Source: Eubacteriales bacterium SKADARSKE-1 (GTDB lineage: Bacteria; Bacillota; Clostridia; Oscillospirales; Acutalibacteraceae). Taken from it: DNA of 64,000 bases. The notes beneath the pieces were generated by a model. The model saw only the letters and a list, made by a program, of their open reading frames with translations. It had not been told where the DNA came from and searched no databases. Positions 26,743 to 35,855 of this stretch are shown here, piece by piece. The position numbers and the translations under genes were made by a program. Numbering within the stretch: the first letter of the stretch is position 1; each line of letters begins with the position of its first letter. The DNA lies in contig JARLUB010000001.1 of NCBI GenBank assembly GCA_030920305.1, forward strand, positions 1-64,000. Direction: 5' to 3'.

Positions 26743-29376
26743 ATGAGCCACAAATATGTATATCTTTTTTCTGAAGGTAACGGATCAATGAAAGAGCTTC
26801 TCGGCGGAAAAGGTGCAAACTTAGCTGAAATGACATGTCTTTCTATGCCGGTACCTCAAGGATTTACAGTTTCAACAGAAGCTTGTACACGTTATTATGA
26901 TGATGGAAAAAAAATAGCACCTGAAATAGAAAATGAAATTTTTCAAAACCTTTCTAAAATAGAAGAAGTTACACAAAAAAAGTTTGGCGACCCTAAAAAC
27001 CCTCTACTAGTTTCTGTAAGATCTGGTGCTAGAGCATCTATGCCAGGAATGATGGACACAATTTTAAATTTAGGGCTTAATGATGAAGTTGTTAAAGGAC
27101 TTTCAGAGTTAACCACTAACGAACGTTTTGCCTATGATTCTTATCGTAGGTTTATTCAAATGTTTTCAGATGTTGTTATGGAACTACCTAAATCTTCTTT
27201 TGAAAAAATAATTGATGAGGTAAAAGAAGAAAAGGGTGTAAATTTAGATACAGAGCTTACAGCAGATGACTTAAAAGAATTAGTATTAAAATTTAAAAAT
27301 TATTATAAAGAGAAAAAAGGAATAGATTTTCCGATTGACCCAAAGGAACAATTATTTGAAGCTATAAAAGCAGTTTTTAGATCTTGGGACAATCCGCGAG
27401 CTAATGTATATCGCAGAATGAATGATATTCCATATAGCTGGGGTACAGCTGTAAATGTACAATCAATGGTATTTGGAAACACTGGGGAAAACTCTGGAAC
27501 AGGTGTTGCTTTTACTCGTGACCCTGGAACCGGAGAAAAAAAGCTATTTGGCGAATTTTTAATGAATGCACAGGGCGAAGATGTTGTAGCCGGAATTAGA
27601 ACACCTCAACCAATTAATAAATTAGCTGAGGTTATGCCAGATGTATATAACCAATTTTCAAACCTTGCACAAAAACTTGAAGATCATTATTCTGATATGC
27701 AAGACATGGAATTTACAATTGAAAATAGGAAACTTTATATGCTTCAAACCAGAAATGGAAAAAGAACTGCAACAGCAGCCATAAAAATTGCTGTTGATTT
27801 AGTTGATGAAGGTAAAATTACAGAAGAAGAAGCTGTTTTAAGGGTAGAGCCAAAACAACTAGATGCCCTTTTACATCCTCAATTTGATGCTAAGGCTTTA
27901 GCCGAAGCTAAGCCTATAGGAAAAGGTCTTGCAGCATCACCAGGTGCAGCATGTGGTAGGGTAGTATTTGAGGCAGCTGATGCTAAGGCTTGGGCCAAAA
28001 AAGGAGAAAAAGTGATTTTGGTTCGTCTTGAAACGTCTCCTGAAGACATTGAAGGCATGGCAGTAGCTAAAGGAATTTTAACAGTTCGTGGTGGAATGAC
28101 CTCACATGCAGCAGTGGTTGCCAGAGGAATGGGAACTTGCTGTGTTTCTGGTTGCGATGAAATTAAGATGAATTATGATGAAAGATATTTTGTACTTAGG
28201 GGAGAAAAAATTAAAGAGGGAGACTGGATTTCCCTTGACGGATCAACTGGTCAAGTTTATGCTAAGGCTTTAGCAACCGTACCACCGAGCATTTCCGGAA
28301 ACTTTAACCGATTAATGAAATGGGCAGATGAAAGACGGACATTGAAAGTCCGAACAAATGCTGATACTCCAAAAGACGCTATGCAGGCGCTAGAGTTTGG
28401 AGCAGAAGGAATAGGTCTTTGCCGAACCGAACACATGTTTTTCAGTGGAGAGCGAATTAAGGCAATTCGTGAAATGATTGTAGCCGCAACTAAAGAAGCT
28501 CGTGAAAAGGCACTTTCAAAGCTTTTACCATATCAACAAAAAGACTTTGAAGAAATGTACCGTGTTATGGGTGAAAGACCGATGACGATTCGATATTTGG
28601 ATCCACCACTTCATGAATTTTTGCCATCAAAACAAGAAGATATAGAAGAAATGGCAAATGATTTACATTTAACTATTGATGACCTAAAAACGTTGATAAT
28701 TAGTTTACATGAGTTCAATCCAATGATGGGGCATAGGGGCTGTCGTTTAGCTGTGTCTTACCCCGAAATAGCTAAAATGCAGACAACCGCGGTGATTAAT
28801 GCAGCGCTTACTGTTAATAGTGAGCATCCCGAGTATCATATTAAGCCAGAAATTATGATTCCGCTAATAGGTGAAGAAAAGGAGCTTAAATTTGTAAAAA
28901 ATATAGTTACAACTACTGCCGATGAGATAATATCAAGCGCAGGCTCAGATATGAAATACTCGGTTGGCACGATGATTGAAATACCACGGGCTGCACTTAC
29001 GGCTGATGACATAGCAAAAGAAGCTGAGTTCTTTAGTTTTGGTACTAATGATTTGACTCAAATGGTATTTGGATTTAGCCGCGATGATGCAGGAAAATTT
29101 TTAGATTATTATTATGATAATAAGATATATGAATTTGACCCGTTTGCTAAATTAGACCAGCGTGGAGTTGGGCAGCTTGTTGAGATGGCAGTAAAACTTG
29201 GAAAGAAAGAGCGGCCAAACATAAAACTTGGAGTATGTGGAGAACATGGAGGAGACCCAAGTTCAGTTGAATTTTTCCACAAAGTGGGGTTAGATTATGT
29301 TTCCTGCTCTCCGTTTAGAGTGCCTATTGCACGACTTGCTGCATCTCAAGCAGCTATACGCAACAAGAAGAATTAG
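26743..29376 (+). CDS. ppdK: Pyruvate, phosphate dikinase
   Basis: Interconverts pyruvate, ATP and phosphate with PEP, AMP and pyrophosphate; in anaerobes it often replaces or supplements pyruvate kinase. Domains in order: N-terminal ATP-grasp (GGKGANLAEM, SVRSGARASMPGMMDTILNL), the central phospho-His domain with GGMTSHAAVVARGMG, and the C-terminal PEP/pyruvate barrel (EGIGLCRTEHMFF, FSFGTNDLTQM, GVCGEHGGDP). Length of 877 residues is normal. AGGAGG precedes the ATG. Monocistronic. Confidence 0.97.
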   Translation: MSHKYVYLFSEGNGSMKELLGGKGANLAEMTCLSMPVPQGFTVSTEACTRYYDDGKKIAPEIENEIFQNLSKIEEVTQKKFGDPKNPLLVSVRSGARASMPGMMDTILNLGLNDEVVKGLSELTTNERFAYDSYRRFIQMFSDVVMELPKSSFEKIIDEVKEEKGVNLDTELTADDLKELVLKFKNYYKEKKGIDFPIDPKEQLFEAIKAVFRSWDNPRANVYRRMNDIPYSWGTAVNVQSMVFGNTGENSGTGVAFTRDPGTGEKKLFGEFLMNAQGEDVVAGIRTPQPINKLAEVMPDVYNQFSNLAQKLEDHYSDMQDMEFTIENRKLYMLQTRNGKRTATAAIKIAVDLVDEGKITEEEAVLRVEPKQLDALLHPQFDAKALAEAKPIGKGLAASPGAACGRVVFEAADAKAWAKKGEKVILVRLETSPEDIEGMAVAKGILTVRGGMTSHAAVVARGMGTCCVSGCDEIKMNYDERYFVLRGEKIKEGDWISLDGSTGQVYAKALATVPPSISGNFNRLMKWADERRTLKVRTNADTPKDAMQALEFGAEGIGLCRTEHMFFSGERIKAIREMIVAATKEAREKALSKLLPYQQKDFEEMYRVMGERPMTIRYLDPPLHEFLPSKQEDIEEMANDLHLTIDDLKTLIISLHEFNPMMGHRGCRLAVSYPEIAKMQTTAVINAALTVNSEHPEYHIKPEIMIPLIGEEKELKFVKNIVTTTADEIISSAGSDMKYSVGTMIEIPRAALTADDIAKEAEFFSFGTNDLTQMVFGFSRDDAGKFLDYYYDNKIYEFDPFAKLDQRGVGQLVEMAVKLGKKERPNIKLGVCGEHGGDPSSVEFFHKVGLDYVSCSPFRVPIARLAASQAAIRNKKN

Positions 29377-30096
29377 TGCAATTGTTATGGCCAATTCAAT
29401 TTAATAAATACAACCAAAAAAAGAGAGATTGAATCTTAGAGAACCTTTAGGTAGCAGCTTAAAACTCCTGCCTCTCACAAAGTGTATACACAAACAAGTT
29501 TGGCGCCATCGCCTCCTACCCTCCTTTATAAACTAGGGTGCAGGATGTACGATGGCGCCCGAGCATTAAGATGGCATATAGTGAGAATTTAAAGAAATAT
29601 AAAGTGCAACATATAATTCGATTAGTGTTATAGTGATAAACAAGTAGCATCAAAACACATGAAAGATAAAGATTAAGGTTTAATTTTTAATGACTTTTCA
29701 GCTTTATTTTTTGATTATAAAAATATTATTTCATTTTTATAATATTTTGCGTGTTAAAGTTAACCTTAAAAAACCCAATTTCTTCAAAAATTCTTAGCCA
29801 TAAATTTACTAACTTAGATCCTTGCTTTATTTAAAACTTTAGGCTCATTGTAGATTTTTTTTACATGTATTTTTTCATAATTTTAAAACATCATAACATT
29901 AAAGTAATAAAAAAGATGACATACTCCTTGTTAAAATTATTTGTGTTTTTAGTTTTAATTTTATTTGACTTTTTATGCTTTTTATATTATTCTAAAATTT
30001 ATATAGATTAACTATTTTAATTTAATGGATTATAAGTAAAAATTTAAATATATTACCTTTTATATTATTAACTTATGGATCTAGGGGGTAAGTTTT
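29377..30096. other. 720-base gap with one GC-rich hairpin, otherwise very AT-rich
   Basis: No gene is supported. A 31-codon hydrophobic open stretch near 29917-30012 lacks a ribosome binding site and lies in biased AT sequence. The only strong structure is the hairpin at 29502-29559. Confidence 0.5.
29502..29559. repeat. Strong GC-rich hairpin downstream of ppdK
   Basis: GGCGCCATCG (29502-29511) pairs perfectly with CGATGGCGCC (29550-29559). Inside, CCTCCTACCCT pairs with AGGGTGCAGG around a 12-base loop. It stands out in AT-rich surroundings. No T-run follows, so it is not a normal terminator; it may be a repeat element or an RNA-stabilising 3' end. Confidence 0.6.
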
Positions 30097-31383
30097 TTGG
30101 ATAAATTTGTAATAAATGGCCAAAAAAAATTAAGTGGCGAAGTAAGTATCAGTGGTGCAAAAAATGCTGCTGTTGCTATAATTCCAGCAGCCATTCTTTC
30201 TGACGGAATCTGCCGTATAGAAAACATACCAAACATAAACGATGTAACACTCATTTCACGTATTTTAGCTAAAATGGGTACAGATATTAAAATGATTGAT
30301 AAAACCACTTTACAAATAAATGCTAAAGGAATAAAGTCTCCTGAAGCCTCTTGTGACTTAGTAAGGCAAATGAGGGCTTCTTCTTATTTATTAGGAGCAC
30401 TTCTTGGTAGATTTCATAAAGCCATGGTATCTTTTCCTGGCGGTTGCGATTTCGGAGTTAGACCAATTGATCAACACTTAAAAGGATTTACAGCACTTGG
30501 TGCTAGTTACAAAGTTGAAAGTGGTATTGTTGATGTTGAGGCAAAAGAATTAATCGGTAATACTATTTATATGGATATTGTCTCGGTTGGGGCAACTATT
30601 AATATCATGTTAGCTGCTGTTAAAGCTAAAGGGCTGACTGTAATAGAAAATGCTGCCAAAGAGCCTCACATAGTTGACCTTGCTAACTTTTTAAATTCTA
30701 TGGGCGCTGACATAACTGGTGCCGGAACTGACTGTATAAAAATACGCGGTGTATCTTCACTTCAAGGAACAACTTATTCAATAATTCCAGATCAAATTGA
30801 AGCTGGAACCTACATGGTAGCTGCTGCTGCAACTGGTGGAAACGTTCTTATTAAAAATGTTATTCCAAAACACTTAGAAGCTATTAGCGCTAAATTGCAA
30901 GAAATAGGGGTTGTTATTGAAGAATTTGATGAATCTGTCCGGGTAAGTCGTCCTTCTAAATTAAATAAATGCAACGTTAAGACAATGCCTCACCCTGGTT
31001 TCCCAACCGATATGCAACCACAAATAGCTGTTTTACTATCTATGGCTAGCGGAACAAGTATGATAAATGAAGGCGTTTGGGATAACAGATTTAAGTATAT
31101 TGAAGAATTAAATCGAATGGGCACAAAAATTTCCGTTGATGGAAAAATTGCTGTTATAGATGGGATTGAAGAACTAATTGGAGCCCCTGTCAAAGCAATT
31201 GATTTAAGGGCCGGTGCTGCTATGATTATTGCTGGACTTGCTGCAAAGGGAACAACAACAATTGAAAATGTTCACTACATTGAAAGAGGCTATGAAAATA
31301 TTATAAATAAGCTTAAAAGTTTAGGCGCAGACATAAAAAAAGTAGAAATTGAAAATCAAAACTTCATGCCAAAAGCATTATAA
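30097..31383 (+). CDS. murA: UDP-N-acetylglucosamine 1-carboxyvinyltransferase
   Basis: First committed step of peptidoglycan synthesis, transferring enolpyruvyl from PEP to UDP-GlcNAc. Signatures: SGAKNAAVAIIPAAILSDG, RQMRASSYLLGALLGRF, and the active-site Cys loop FPGGCDFGVRPIDQHLKG, the fosfomycin-sensitive form. Length of 428 residues is normal. TTG start after AGGGGG. It heads a row with walJ and rlmH; spacing to walJ is 75 bases. Confidence 0.96.
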   Translation: MDKFVINGQKKLSGEVSISGAKNAAVAIIPAAILSDGICRIENIPNINDVTLISRILAKMGTDIKMIDKTTLQINAKGIKSPEASCDLVRQMRASSYLLGALLGRFHKAMVSFPGGCDFGVRPIDQHLKGFTALGASYKVESGIVDVEAKELIGNTIYMDIVSVGATINIMLAAVKAKGLTVIENAAKEPHIVDLANFLNSMGADITGAGTDCIKIRGVSSLQGTTYSIIPDQIEAGTYMVAAAATGGNVLIKNVIPKHLEAISAKLQEIGVVIEEFDESVRVSRPSKLNKCNVKTMPHPGFPTDMQPQIAVLLSMASGTSMINEGVWDNRFKYIEELNRMGTKISVDGKIAVIDGIEELIGAPVKAIDLRAGAAMIIAGLAAKGTTTIENVHYIERGYENIINKLKSLGADIKKVEIENQNFMPKAL

Positions 31384-31458
31384 GTTTTTATTATACATTT
31401 AAGAAATTCAAACAGATATTTTCTGTTTGAATTTTAATATATTTTAGGATGTGAAGTA

Positions 31459-32253
31459 TTGGCTAGATTATGTCCTTTATTTAGTGGAAGTAAAGGTAAT
31501 AGCATATATGTTGAATCAAAAAATAGAGGAATATTAGTAGATGCTGGGCGCTCAGCAAAACAAGTAGAAAAAGCATTATTTGAAAATAACATTGATATTA
31601 AAAATATTAATGGCATTTTTTTAACTCATGAACACAGTGATCATATTAGCGGAGTAAAAGTTTTAGCTTCTAGATACGGCATAAAAGTTTTTGCATCAAA
31701 AGGGACTATGAGTGCCATACAAAAATTGGGAATTCTAAATGGGAAATTTCCATTTGAAGTTGTAGAATCTTGCGGAGTAGAAGTTTCTAATATGTTTATA
31801 AAACCATTTAAAACCCCACATGACAGTTTAGAAAGTACCGGGTACATAATTGAAACAAGTGATAGCAAACGAGCTGTTGTTGCAACAGATATTGGCTATA
31901 TATCAGATGCTGTTAAAGATGCTATTACTGGAGCCGATACCGTTGTTATAGAATCAAACCACGATGTAAAAATGCTTCAAAATGGACCTTATCCATACTT
32001 TTTAAAAAAGCGAATTTTATCTAATACCGGCCATCTTTCAAACGAATCTTGCGCTGATATGCTACCATTTTTTATAAAAAATGGTACAACTCGCTTTATA
32101 TTGGCCCACTTAAGTCAAGAAAACAATATGCCTGATTTAGCATATCAAACAGCTATATGTAACTTAGCTATGCATAAAATGAAGGAAAATATAGATTTCT
32201 CTCTTGATGTAGCACCTGTTCAAAATTTTGGAGAAAAAAATTTGGTTTTTTAG
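31459..32253 (+). CDS. walJ: WalJ/YycJ-family metallo-beta-lactamase-fold hydrolase
   Basis: A 264-residue MBL-fold enzyme with LCPLFSGSKGNSIYVES, the metal-binding THEHSDHISG and VVATDIGYIS, typical of YycJ/WalJ, thought to be a 5'-to-3' exonuclease-type enzyme linked with DNA repair and cell-wall regulation in Bacillus. In this genome it is followed, 9 bases on, by rlmH, as in the distal part of the walRK region of Bacilli. The walRK genes themselves are not here. TTG start with a poor GGATG site. Confidence 0.88.
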   Translation: MARLCPLFSGSKGNSIYVESKNRGILVDAGRSAKQVEKALFENNIDIKNINGIFLTHEHSDHISGVKVLASRYGIKVFASKGTMSAIQKLGILNGKFPFEVVESCGVEVSNMFIKPFKTPHDSLESTGYIIETSDSKRAVVATDIGYISDAVKDAITGADTVVIESNHDVKMLQNGPYPYFLKKRILSNTGHLSNESCADMLPFFIKNGTTRFILAHLSQENNMPDLAYQTAICNLAMHKMKENIDFSLDVAPVQNFGEKNLVF

Positions 32254-32262
32254 GTGTAAAAA

Positions 32263-32745
32263 ATGTTAACAATAAAAATTTTGTGTGTTGGAAACTTAAA
32301 AGAAAATTACTTAAAAGAAGCTTTTTTAGAATATCAAAAAAGACTTTCTTCTTTTTGCCGTTTTGAAGTTAAAGAAATTCCTGAACATAAAGTTTCAAGC
32401 AACCCAACTGAATCTGAAATTAATTTGGCTGTTAGTTCTGAAGGAGAAAAACTTTTATCTTACTTAAATAAAAATAATCATGTCATTTCTCTTTGCATAG
32501 AAGGAAAAGAATTTTCATCAAAAGAATTGTCGCGCCACATTCAAAGCGTTACAATATCAGGTAAAAGTACTATTGTTTTTATAATTGGTGGTTCTTTTGG
32601 ACTATCACAAGAAGTAAAAAGCTCTTCAAATCTAAACTTTTCCATGTCAAAGCTCACTTTTCCTCATCAACTAACAAGAATTATGTTAACAGAACAAATA
32701 TACAGAGCATTTCAAATATTAAGCGGCGGTAAATATCACAAATAG
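32263..32745 (+). CDS. rlmH: 23S rRNA pseudouridine-1915 N3-methyltransferase
   Basis: SPOUT-class methyltransferase acting on 23S helix 69. The 160-residue sequence has the family's C-terminal knot: FIIGGSFGLSQEV, SMSKLTFPHQLTRIMLTEQI and YRAFQILSGGKYHK. Translated closely after walJ, with AGGTG at the end of that gene as ribosome binding site. A terminator follows. Confidence 0.96.
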   Translation: MLTIKILCVGNLKENYLKEAFLEYQKRLSSFCRFEVKEIPEHKVSSNPTESEINLAVSSEGEKLLSYLNKNNHVISLCIEGKEFSSKELSRHIQSVTISGKSTIVFIIGGSFGLSQEVKSSSNLNFSMSKLTFPHQLTRIMLTEQIYRAFQILSGGKYHK

Positions 32746-32776
32746 TAAGTACTTATCAAAAAGATCCGCATATAAA

Positions 32777-32812
32777 AACAAGCTCTTTCTTATTTTGAAA
32801 GAGCTTGTTTAT
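32777..32812. terminator. Bidirectional terminator between rlmH and the peptide gene
   Basis: A 13-bp stem, AACAAGCTCTTTC / GAAAGAGCTTGTT. It separates the converging rlmH gene and the leftward peptide gene. Confidence 0.8.
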
Positions 32813-32817
32813 ATTAT

Positions 32818-32979
32818 TTAATCTTTTGGTATATGCATATAATCTATCCATTCTTCTTCTACTATTTTCGGAGAGTAAATCATATGTCCTCCAGAAATAT
32901 CTGTGGCTTTATCATCTTTTAATGGTTCTTTCTCTTTTTTTGGCAAGTTTTCTTTTTTGTCTTTTTTATTTTCTTCCAT
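32818..32979 (-). CDS. Small peptide with double-glycine motif
   Basis: A 53-residue peptide. A very basic/acidic start (MEENKKDKKENLPKKEKEP) is followed by LKDDKATDISGG, resembling a double-glycine leader end, then a 21-residue core starting HMIYSP and ending DYMHIPKD. AGGAGG lies 7 bases before the ATG, and a TATAAT promoter stands upstream. The leader is longer and less typical than in the 48813-50942 array, so its membership is tentative. It is monocistronic. Function unknown. Confidence 0.6.
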   Translation of the reverse strand: MEENKKDKKENLPKKEKEPLKDDKATDISGGHMIYSPKIVEEEWIDYMHIPKD

Positions 32980-33019
32980 CTTACTATCCTCCTAACTTAT
33001 AATCAAGTCTGCTAAGTAT

Positions 33020-33047
33020 ATTATACCACTATCATTTTAAAAAGCAA
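33020..33047 (-). promoter_or_regulatory. Promoter of the peptide gene at 32979
   Basis: On the minus strand TTGCTT (33042-33047) and TATAAT (33020-33025), spacer 16, with an extended -10 TGG. Confidence 0.7.
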
Positions 33048-33142
33048 CTAATAAATATTTTTTTAAACGCTTGATTTGGTGCATAATAAACAATGGCCTG
33101 ATTTTAATCATTATTAAAAATCTCTTAATGATTTTTATAAAT

Positions 33143-34495
33143 TTACATTACAAGAACACCGTCATCCGAATCTATAATTATAAAAATTTGCTCTTCCAGC
33201 CCAGTTTGAGCGTTTATATAAACTAAAACCCTATCTTCATTTTCCCCAACACATTCAAATTCATAACACAAAGTTTCATTTAACCCATCCGTTGGAATAA
33301 TCGTTAAATTTTTATCTTTTACAACTAAATTTTTACTAAGACTTTTTTGCGCTTTATCTTGCGACATTATTTTTTGGGGAATTTGCCTCTTTGTGTGATT
33401 CATCAGATAACCAGTGGCATTAAAAGATACAATATCTCCATTATCTAAAGCAATACCAATTTTAATTAAATCTGGATAATAAATAACATTATCTTGCGTA
33501 AAAGCATAATTTATAGTACACACACCATTATTTATTATATAATAGCTTTCCTTCATATTGTAGATATTATTCTTAGCCATAAATTCAGCTGCTTTTTGCT
33601 TTGCTGCGTTATAATCTAGTTTAATCGATGTTACGTTTTTTTCGCATAATACGTAATTAATGTAGCCTCCACTTTTTGTCACAGAAATTTCTCCAACGTT
33701 AGTTTTAAATTTATATACCGGCAGATTTCCATTAGTATCTGCTATATATTGAATTTCCGAAACACTTGAACCTAAAAAATTTTCTGCTCTTTTTTGCGCG
33801 TCACCCACACTAACTTCAGGAACATTTTCTAAAAATTTTGATTTTTGTCTCATAATGTGATCTGAAAACGGTCCATCGTATATTAATGTTGGGTACTCTG
33901 TAAAACTATCGTTCATTTCTTTAAAACTAGTTGCCAAAACTGTATCGTCTTGTGTTTTTTCTGAAAGATTGCTATAACTATATGCTGCTGTGCCAAAATC
34001 TATCTTTTCGCTATCAAATCTAGCCATCATTTCTTTTATATTAGAATTAATTGTTTTAGCGTAATTTCCTAGGCTTTTTAGGTTTGCCGTTTCTTCATCT
34101 GTTGCAGTTTTTTCCCGAGAAGTGTTTGAATACAAGTACGAAGAGAAATCTCCTACCTGAGAAATAAATTTATTGATATTGTCAATGCCTTGGTACTCTA
34201 AGGGTAACTGTTCAAGAGCCATTTTTGCTCCCATAGATTGTGTCATTAACTTAGAAGCTAACCCAAACTGCTGTGGTGATGTGTTCGCATATATTCCTTT
34301 GTTTAGTGTTATTTCTAAATTTGAAACATAATCTGAAAGCTCATTAAGTGCTCTTAAATACCCATACTCTAAATCCCTTTTATATTTATGTGCCAATGTG
34401 TATCCTGAAATTGCAAAAGTTATAAGGACAACCAATGTAGCTACTGAAAAGCTTATAATTTTTATATTGTCCCTCAGTTTAATAGTTCTTCCCAT
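33143..34495 (-). CDS. ypeB: Germination protein YpeB
   Basis: A 450-residue spore-membrane protein with one N-terminal transmembrane helix (IKIISFSVATLVVLITFAIS) and C-terminal PepSY-type repeats (AQKRAENFLG, AKQKAAEFMAKNN, AQKSLSKNL). YpeB is required for localisation and stability of the cortex-lytic enzyme SleB. ATG at 34495 is chosen over 34558 because GGGGG sits 5-6 bases upstream and none precedes the longer start. No sleB gene is adjacent, unlike in Bacillus where sleB-ypeB is an operon. Confidence 0.88.
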   Translation of the reverse strand: MGRTIKLRDNIKIISFSVATLVVLITFAISGYTLAHKYKRDLEYGYLRALNELSDYVSNLEITLNKGIYANTSPQQFGLASKLMTQSMGAKMALEQLPLEYQGIDNINKFISQVGDFSSYLYSNTSREKTATDEETANLKSLGNYAKTINSNIKEMMARFDSEKIDFGTAAYSYSNLSEKTQDDTVLATSFKEMNDSFTEYPTLIYDGPFSDHIMRQKSKFLENVPEVSVGDAQKRAENFLGSSVSEIQYIADTNGNLPVYKFKTNVGEISVTKSGGYINYVLCEKNVTSIKLDYNAAKQKAAEFMAKNNIYNMKESYYIINNGVCTINYAFTQDNVIYYPDLIKIGIALDNGDIVSFNATGYLMNHTKRQIPQKIMSQDKAQKSLSKNLVVKDKNLTIIPTDGLNETLCYEFECVGENEDRVLVYINAQTGLEEQIFIIIDSDDGVLVM

Positions 34496-34642
34496 AGATA
34501 CCCCCGTATAAAAGCTAATTTTAAAAATATTTTCTGCTATTTGTTCCCACTTATTCATAGTTTAATATATACTCACTATTTTATTCCCCCGATTTATGGT
34601 GTATAATCATACAAGGGCAAAATAATTAAGGAGGAAGCTTCA

Positions 34643-35779
34643 TTGCGTGAAATTTATTTAGATAACAGTGCAACCACACAAGTCTCTGAAAAAACTATAG
34701 AAAAAGCTGTAGAACTAATGCGCCAAAAATATGGAAACCCATCATCGCTTCATGCTAAAGGTTTAGAAGCACAAAATGAAGTTGAAAATGCAAGAAAAAT
34801 AATTGCAAAAACCTTAAACTGCGACCAAACTGAAATTTATTTTACGTCTGGAGGAACAGAGGCTAATAATTTAGCCGTTTTTGGTGCTGCAAAAGCCATG
34901 AAAAAACGTGGCAATAAAATTGTAACAACAGCAATAGAACATTCGTCAGTTTATGAGTCCCTTAAAGAACTAGAAAACTCCGGATTTGAAGTTGTTTATT
35001 TAAAACCTGATATTTTCGGTATGGTAACAAAAGAACAGTTTATGGAAGAAATTGATGAAAATACAATCTTAGTTACTGTAATGATGGTAAATAATGAAGT
35101 TGGTTCGATTTTACCTGTCGATCAAATAAGAGAATGTATTGATCTAAAAAAATCTCCAGCTTTATTTCATGTTGACGCTGTACAGGCCTTTGGGAAAATG
35201 CCCATTAACATTTCAAAGATAAAACCAGACCTTTTAAGTCTCTCCTCTCATAAAATACACGGCCCTAAAGGAGTTGGAGCCTTATTTAAATCTAAATCAA
35301 AACGGATTTATCCAAGAGCTTTCGGCGGAGAACAACAAGATAAAGTAAGACCTGGCACAGAATCAGCTCCACTTATTGCAGCCCTCGGTGTAGCAGTTAG
35401 TGAAATAGATATTGAAAGCAATTACAAAAAAGTTTTAGAGCTTCGTAATTATCTTGTGAAAAAACTAAATGGTATTTCTGAGATAACTTTGAACTCTGGA
35501 CCTGATTCGCTCCCGTATATTGTTAACTTTTCAGTAGAAAATATAAAAGCTGAAACTATGCTTCATTTTTTAGCTTCTCACAACATTTATGTGTCTGGCG
35601 GGTCAGCTTGTGCTAAAGGTAAAGCTAGTCGAGTATTAAAAAAGCTTGGCATTCCAGATGAAAGAGTCACCTCATCTATTCGTGTTAGCTTCTCGAAATA
35701 TAATTCAAAGGAAGATATTGACGCTTTAATAGAGGGGCTTCTTGATGGAATAAAAAGCTTAGTAAAGATAAAAGAATAG
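34643..35779 (+). CDS. Cysteine desulfurase (NifZ/IscS type) for tRNA thiolation
   Basis: PLP enzyme of 378 residues that moves sulfur from cysteine to an active-site persulfide. Signatures: YLDNSATTQVSEKT, TSGGTEANNLAVFGAA, HVDAVQAFGKM, the PLP-Lys in SLSSHKIHGPKGVGAL, and the mobile Cys loop GGSACAKGKASRVL. TTG start after AAGGAGG. It is followed by thiI, as in the Bacillus nifZ-thiI pair, which makes 4-thiouridine in tRNA, so that partnership is the likely job. Confidence 0.93.
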   Translation: MREIYLDNSATTQVSEKTIEKAVELMRQKYGNPSSLHAKGLEAQNEVENARKIIAKTLNCDQTEIYFTSGGTEANNLAVFGAAKAMKKRGNKIVTTAIEHSSVYESLKELENSGFEVVYLKPDIFGMVTKEQFMEEIDENTILVTVMMVNNEVGSILPVDQIRECIDLKKSPALFHVDAVQAFGKMPINISKIKPDLLSLSSHKIHGPKGVGALFKSKSKRIYPRAFGGEQQDKVRPGTESAPLIAALGVAVSEIDIESNYKKVLELRNYLVKKLNGISEITLNSGPDSLPYIVNFSVENIKAETMLHFLASHNIYVSGGSACAKGKASRVLKKLGIPDERVTSSIRVSFSKYNSKEDIDALIEGLLDGIKSLVKIKE

Positions 35780-35782
35780 TTG

Positions 35783-35825
35783 AGCGCCGCGGAAGTGCTG
35801 CCAACGGCAGCGCGGAAGTGGCGCT
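35783..35825. repeat. Symmetrical GC-rich hairpin between cysteine desulfurase and thiI
   Basis: AGCGCC/GGCGCT outer stem and GCTGCC-AAC-GGCAGC inner hairpin are separated on both sides by the same 8 bases, GCGGAAGT, which would face each other as tandem G-A pairs. Relatives sharing GAAAGTGGC or GGAAGTGGC occur at 43784-43826 and 55078-55127. Confidence 0.65.
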
Positions 35826-35855
35826 ATGATAAATTAACAAAAAAGGATTTTAAAA

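Noticed and set aside
29917-30012. 31-codon hydrophobic open frame in the gap before murA
   Set aside because: No ribosome binding site; AT-rich sequence gives Phe/Leu/Ile codons by composition alone.
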